The notes under the pieces are model-generated. The model worked only from the letters and a program-made list of their open reading frames with translations. It was not told where the DNA came from and did not search any database. The position numbers and the translations under genes are program-made. Shown here in pieces: positions 5,658 to 9,781 of a DNA stretch of 9,781 bases (positions are counted from its first letter, which is position 1; every line of letters starts with the position of its first letter). The stretch spans positions 1-9,781 of the forward strand of contig JAEZIW010000051.1 in NCBI GenBank assembly GCA_023436525.1, given 5' to 3'. Source of the stretch: Bacillota bacterium (GTDB lineage Bacteria; Bacillota; Clostridia; Christensenellales; SZUA-584).

Positions 5658-8600
5658 ATGAGTGAAATCATGACGCCAATGCCGTTTTCTCAGCTGATCG
5701 GATGGATGCTGGACGAATACCGTACACAAGACAGCGTATTTGGCGTCCATAAAGATAAATTCTACAAATCGAAAAAACCTGTTACTATTCTCGGCGCAGA
5801 ACTCGGCAGCCCGCTCGGGCCCGCAGCCGGGCCGAACACACAGCTGGCTCAGAATCTCGTCGCGTCTTACGTGGCGGGCTTTCGCTTTTTTGAGCTGAAA
5901 ACGGTGCAGACGATGGACGGGGAGGATTTGAGAAAGTGCATCCCGCGCCCGTGCATCAATGCGCAGGACGAAGGCTACAACTGCGAATGGTCTACAGAGC
6001 TTACCGTGCGGCAGGCTTATGAGGAATACGTGAAGGGCTGGGTCGCGCTGCATGTGGCGATGAAGGAGTTTGGCCTTGCTGACAGCGTCGATTTTCTTTT
6101 CAACATGAGTGTCGGGTATGATTACGAGGGTATTACATCTGAAAAAATCGATTCGTATATCAACAATATGGCAAATGCCGAAAGCACAGATATATGGGCG
6201 CAGTGCAAGGCCTATTTGCTTAACAACTTAAGTTTGTTTGAAAACATTACAGCCGAGGATATCGAACAGATATCGCCGACCGTATCGTCGTCAATCACGC
6301 TCTCCACACTGCACGGCTGCCCGCCGCAGGAGATTGAGAAGATCGCGCATTATTTTCTCACCGTCAAGAAAATGGATACCTACATCAAGGTGAACCCGAC
6401 GCTGCTCGGGTACGATTTTGTGCGCGGACTTTTAGACAAGCTTGGTTACGGCTACATCGCGTTTGATCATCGGCACTTCGAGCAGGATTTGAAGTTTGGC
6501 GATGCGGTTAAGCTGATTGAACGATTGATGGAAACAGCGAAGCAGGAGAACCTTGCTTTTGGCGTGAAGGTATCAAACACGTTCCCGGTGATGATTAAAG
6601 ACGGCGAACTGCCCGGTGAGTTCATGTATATGTCGGGGCGCGCATTGTTCCCGCTCAGCATCAACGTTGCCGCTAAACTCAGCAGCCAATTTAACGGCAC
6701 ACTGCCCATTTCGTATTCGGGCGGAGCTGATTCTTTCAATATAGAAAAGATACTCAAAACAGGTATCAAGCCCGTCACGTTCGCGACGACGATATTAAAA
6801 CCCGGCGGTTACTCACGCGCCAAGCAGCTCAGCACAAAAGCAGAGGCAGTGGCCTATTCGGGCGATAGAATTGATGTTGACGCGCTGGGTGAGCTGGCGC
6901 AAAGTGTGCTGACGGATAAACATATCATGAAAGATGCGCGCGAGGTCAAGTCGCGCAAAACCGCGTCTAAGCTGCCGTTGTTTGACTGCTTTAAAGCACC
7001 GTGCAAACAGGGCGGCTGCCCGATTGAGCAGCAAATACCGGAGTACTTGCAGCTTGTGTCAGTGGGAGACTATGAAAAGGCATTTGACATCATCGCGATT
7101 GACAACGCCGCGCCCGCTGTCACAGCGCAGATTTGCAGCCATATATGCCAGAGCAAATGCACGCGCGTGGATTACGATTCACCCTTGCAGGTGCGGCAGG
7201 CCAAAAAGCTGGCCGTGCAAAATGCACAGCAAAAGTATATTGATAATATAAAGCCCACAACGCTTAAGACGGACAAAAAGGTGGCGGTGATTGGTGCCGG
7301 GCCTGCGGGCATTGCCGCAGGTTATTATCTGCGGCGCAACGGCGTAGCTGTGACGGTGTTTGAAAAGCGCGAGAAGCCGATGGGCATTGTGGAATACGTG
7401 ATTCCCGCATTTCGCATTTCGCAGCAGGTTATCGATTTAGATTATCAAATGGCCGTTAAAACGGGCGTTGAATTCGTGTTTGGTGCGGATGAAAATATCG
7501 ATATTGAAGCACTCAAAAAGAGTTATGACTACATCATTATCGCGACGGGCGCTTGGAAAGAAGGCGCTTGTCCCGTTCAATCCGGCGGCGAAAACCTGAT
7601 TGACGCGCTGGATTTTCTGGAACGCTCGAAAGCGGCAGAGTGCAGCGTCAATCTCGGCAAATCAGTCGCGGTGATCGGCGGGGGCGATGTGGCGATGGAC
7701 TGTGCGAGAGCGGCAAAACGCGCATCCGGTTCTCCTAAAGTGAGCATCGTTTACCGTCGCACGAAGGATTTTATGCCTGCCGAAGCCGAGGAGAAGCATC
7801 TCGCGATATCTGACGGTATCAATTTCCTCGAGCTGCTCGCGCCTGTTTCCTATGAAAGCGGCGTGCTGACAGTGGATGTGATGCAGCTCAGTGACCGGGA
7901 TGCGGACGGGCGGCGCAAGGTTAAGCCGACAGGCGAAACAAAGACGCTCGAATTTGATACGGTGATCAGCGCGGTGGGTGCGCGTGTGGATACGTCCGTG
8001 TTTGAAAAGCTCGGAATGAAGCAAACCGGACGCGGTTATGCGGCGGTTAACGAAACTAACGAAACGAGCCTCGAAGGCGTTTATGTCGCGGGAGACTGCC
8101 GCGACGGCGCGGCGACCATCGTGCAGGCCATGGCTGACTCCAAACGCATCGCCATCGATATACTCGGCAAGCTAGGTATCGCGCACGATTTTAAGCGAAT
8201 CGACAGACATACGGATGAACGGGAAATCCGAGACAACAGAGCGGTACTGGAAGATGCGCGGGCGAACCAAAAGGACGCGGCCAGATGCCTTGCGTGTGAT
8301 GTGGTCTGCGAAATCTGCTGCGAGGTGTGCCCGAACAGAGCGAATGTCAGCATCACGTCGGCAGGCAAGCCGCAGATTGTGCATATCGACGGTATGTGCA
8401 ACGAGTGCGGCAACTGCGGCATATTCTGTCCGCATACAGGGCTGCCCTATAAGGATAAGTTTACGCTCTTCTGGGATAAGGAAGGCTTTGAAGACAGCAC
8501 AAACAAGGGTGTGCTTTTTATGGAGAGCGGCTCGCTGCTGGTGAGAGATGAATGCGGCAATGTGTTCACCTGCCCTGAGAGCGACGACAGGTTGTCTGAT

Positions 8601-8669
8601 ACATATAAAGCCATGATCACCGCGATCAAGCAGAGCCACGGCTACCTGATAACAGAAAGCACCAATTAG
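5658..8669 (+). CDS. ygfK: YgfK: multidomain FMN/FAD/iron-sulfur oxidoreductase, putative selenate reductase subunit
   Basis: A 1003-residue protein (E. coli YgfK about 1032). Domain order: residues 1-430 resemble a dihydroorotate-dehydrogenase-type TIM barrel (LGPAAGPNT at 53-61, TLHGCPP at 217-223, KVNPTLLGYD). About 440-540 is a GltD/DPD-like helical iron-sulfur region with cysteines 444, 449, 454, 493, 497 and 501. Then come FAD and NAD(P) Rossmann folds with GAGPAG (546-551), GGGDVA (674-679) and VAGD ending at D813. Last is a ferredoxin-like tail with C877, C880, C884, C887, C891 and the classical C914-x2-C917-x2-C920-x3-C924-P. It should pass electrons between NAD(P)H, Fe-S clusters and a flavin in the barrel. 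The selenate-reductase name is historical; genetics in gut anaerobes links it to uric acid use. AAAGGGGAG lies 6 bases before the start, 18 bp after ssnA. Reaction and partner are inferred. Confidence 0.94.
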   Translation: MSEIMTPMPFSQLIGWMLDEYRTQDSVFGVHKDKFYKSKKPVTILGAELGSPLGPAAGPNTQLAQNLVASYVAGFRFFELKTVQTMDGEDLRKCIPRPCINAQDEGYNCEWSTELTVRQAYEEYVKGWVALHVAMKEFGLADSVDFLFNMSVGYDYEGITSEKIDSYINNMANAESTDIWAQCKAYLLNNLSLFENITAEDIEQISPTVSSSITLSTLHGCPPQEIEKIAHYFLTVKKMDTYIKVNPTLLGYDFVRGLLDKLGYGYIAFDHRHFEQDLKFGDAVKLIERLMETAKQENLAFGVKVSNTFPVMIKDGELPGEFMYMSGRALFPLSINVAAKLSSQFNGTLPISYSGGADSFNIEKILKTGIKPVTFATTILKPGGYSRAKQLSTKAEAVAYSGDRIDVDALGELAQSVLTDKHIMKDAREVKSRKTASKLPLFDCFKAPCKQGGCPIEQQIPEYLQLVSVGDYEKAFDIIAIDNAAPAVTAQICSHICQSKCTRVDYDSPLQVRQAKKLAVQNAQQKYIDNIKPTTLKTDKKVAVIGAGPAGIAAGYYLRRNGVAVTVFEKREKPMGIVEYVIPAFRISQQVIDLDYQMAVKTGVEFVFGADENIDIEALKKSYDYIIIATGAWKEGACPVQSGGENLIDALDFLERSKAAECSVNLGKSVAVIGGGDVAMDCARAAKRASGSPKVSIVYRRTKDFMPAEAEEKHLAISDGINFLELLAPVSYESGVLTVDVMQLSDRDADGRRKVKPTGETKTLEFDTVISAVGARVDTSVFEKLGMKQTGRGYAAVNETNETSLEGVYVAGDCRDGAATIVQAMADSKRIAIDILGKLGIAHDFKRIDRHTDEREIRDNRAVLEDARANQKDAARCLACDVVCEICCEVCPNRANVSITSAGKPQIVHIDGMCNECGNCGIFCPHTGLPYKDKFTLFWDKEGFEDSTNKGVLFMESGSLLVRDECGNVFTCPESDDRLSDTYKAMITAIKQSHGYLITESTN

Positions 8670-8683
8670 GAGATAAGTTATCG

Positions 8684-8691
8684 TAAGGAGG
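8684..8691 (+). promoter_or_regulatory. Consensus ribosome binding site of xdh
   Basis: TAAGGAGG is a perfect match to the anti-Shine-Dalgarno sequence and sits 5 bases before the ATG at 8697. It is the strongest ribosome site in the window and fixes the start of the dehydrogenase gene. The 27-bp gap to ygfK holds no promoter or terminator that I can see. Confidence 0.85.
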
Positions 8692-8696
8692 GCGCT

Positions 8697-9781
8697 ATGG
8701 TCACATTGGAAATCAACGGTACGCTTATTCGCACGGACGTCGATAAAAATCTGCTGTCCTTCTTAAGAGACGATATGAAGATCAAATCCGTGAAGGACGG
8801 ATGCAGCGAGGGCGCGTGCGGCACCTGCAGCGTTCTGATTGACGGCGTTTCAAAACGCGCTTGCACGCAGTCTGTACAAAAGCTGGATGGCAAACGCGTC
8901 GTCACTGTCGAGGGACTTTCGGATTACGAAAAGCAGGTGTACGCGTACTGCTTTGCCAAAGCGGGTGCGGTTCAATGCGGGTTTTGCATTCCGGGCATGG
9001 TGATCAGCGCCAAGGGGCTGCTCGACAAGAACGCGTTGCCGATTCCTCAGGATATCAGTAAGGCGCTGGTCGGCAACATTTGCCGCTGCACCGGCTACAA
9101 GAAGATTGTTGAAGCCATATTGATGGCGGCTGATTTCATAAGAGAAAACAAAACCGTTCCCGAGCACCACTCCACGGGCCGAATCATGGAAGAGGTCTTC
9201 CGGCTGGACGCCTATGCGAAGACGCTTGGAACCGGAGAATATGTTGATGATATTGATCTGCCCGACATGGTGTATGCCGGCGCGGTCAGAAGCGCGTACC
9301 CGCGCGCTGTCGTCAACAATATCGATACATCCAAAGCATTGGCATATCCGGGGGTCATCGCGGTCATCACCGCAAGTGACATACCCGGCAGCAACAAATG
9401 CGGCCACATCGTGAAGGATTGGGACACATTAATCGCCAAGGGCGATACCACACGCTACGTGGGAGATTCGGTCGCGCTCGTCGTTGCCGAAACAAAGGAA
9501 GCGCTTGAGGCTGCGAAAAAACTCGTTGATGTCAGCTACACGCCGCTGGCTCCCATCACATCGCCGCGTATGGCGCTGGAAGAGGGCGCGCCGAAGCTGC
9601 ATGAAGCGGGAAACGTGCTGCGGCACGACCGCGTGAAGCGCGGCGGCAACATCGATGACGTTTTTACTGGATCAAAGCACGTGGTAAGCCACGTGTACCA
9701 TACGCCTTTCACCGAGCATGCGTTTATGGAGCCCGAATGCGCGGTGTGCCGATGCGACGGCGACAGCCTCACGCTTTACAC
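8697..9781 (+). CDS. xdh: Selenium-dependent xanthine dehydrogenase, fused Fe-S and molybdenum subunits (5' part, 361 codons)
   Basis: The first part (about 1-150) is the two-[2Fe-2S] subunit of molybdenum hydroxylases: plant-type cluster C36, C41, C44, C56 and helical-domain cluster C94, C97, C129, C131 (QCGFCIPG, NICRCTGY). A short linker (about 150-165) leads straight into the molybdopterin subunit (about 165 onward; GTGEYVDDI, VGDSVALVV, EHAFMEPE). The frame runs off the right edge before the molybdenum-binding core. E. coli XdhD has the same fusion at about 956 residues, so nearly two thirds is missing. The protein would hydroxylate or dehydroxylate purines. In this family selenium is a labile ligand of molybdenum rather than selenocysteine, and no in-frame TGA is seen. 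No FAD domain lies between the two parts, so a flavoprotein partner is needed. The selenium dependence is inferred from the neighbours yqeC and ygfK. Confidence 0.92.
   Translation, partial: MVTLEINGTLIRTDVDKNLLSFLRDDMKIKSVKDGCSEGACGTCSVLIDGVSKRACTQSVQKLDGKRVVTVEGLSDYEKQVYAYCFAKAGAVQCGFCIPGMVISAKGLLDKNALPIPQDISKALVGNICRCTGYKKIVEAILMAADFIRENKTVPEHHSTGRIMEEVFRLDAYAKTLGTGEYVDDIDLPDMVYAGAVRSAYPRAVVNNIDTSKALAYPGVIAVITASDIPGSNKCGHIVKDWDTLIAKGDTTRYVGDSVALVVAETKEALEAAKKLVDVSYTPLAPITSPRMALEEGAPKLHEAGNVLRHDRVKRGGNIDDVFTGSKHVVSHVYHTPFTEHAFMEPECAVCRCDGDSLTLY

Noticed and set aside
8672..8682. GATAAGTTATC inverted repeat between ygfK and xdh
   Set aside because: The arms are only five base pairs, AT-rich and without a T-tract; too weak for a terminator or operator.
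8697..9781. Selenocysteine codon in the dehydrogenase or other genes
   Set aside because: No in-frame TGA interrupts any of the genes, and selenium in this family is a cofactor ligand, not an encoded residue.
1..9781. Mobile elements, tRNA/rRNA genes or CRISPR arrays
   Set aside because: No transposase, terminal inverted repeats, tRNA cloverleaf, or spaced direct repeats were seen; all DNA outside 625-948 is coding apart from gaps of at most 27 bp.

Overview
The window comes from the chromosome of an anaerobic, purine- or urate-fermenting bacterium, most likely a member of Bacillota class Clostridia. The evidence is the set of selenium-associated purine genes, strong AAGGAGG-type ribosome binding sites, tightly packed same-strand genes, and moderately GC-rich genes next to a very AT-rich regulatory gap. 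No species can be named from the sequence alone, and I see no mobile elements, RNA genes or CRISPR arrays.

Layout: positions 1-624 hold the start of a minus-strand yqeC (accessory factor for selenium-dependent molybdenum hydroxylases), whose C-terminus lies off the left edge. Positions 625-948 are a divergent control region of about 320 bp. It has a good plus-strand promoter overlapping a minus-strand promoter, a perfect tandem 11-bp repeat, AT-rich inverted repeats, and a terminator-like hairpin in the leader of the plus-strand operon. From 949 to the right edge runs one operon of six genes, all plus strand, with gaps of 6-27 bp: ygeY (M20-type hydrolase), ygeW (knotted carbamoyltransferase), a carbamate kinase (arcC/yqeA), ssnA (amidohydrolase), ygfK (large FMN/FAD/Fe-S oxidoreductase, the so-called putative selenate reductase subunit) and the 5' part of a fused selenium-dependent xanthine dehydrogenase gene.

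How the genes fit together: this gene set was first linked to selenium-dependent molybdenum hydroxylases by comparative genomics, and was tied to anaerobic uric acid use by gut bacteria in 2023 studies. My reading (inference) is as follows. The xanthine dehydrogenase interconverts purines. YgfK, which carries the dihydropyrimidine-dehydrogenase domains in a different order, does reductive chemistry on the purine or electron transfer for the hydroxylase. SsnA and a dihydropyrimidinase-like HyuA (not in the window) open the rings. YgeW phosphorolyses a ureido group to carbamoyl phosphate, and the carbamate kinase converts that to ATP, ammonia and CO2. YgeY removes the other carbamoyl group, leaving a diamino acid for YgeX (also not in the window). 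YqeC helps mature the hydroxylase cofactor.

The genes themselves are recognisable. The parts least explained by known annotation are the control region (tandem repeat, competing stems, possible attenuator) and the exact reaction and electron partners of YgfK and the fused dehydrogenase.
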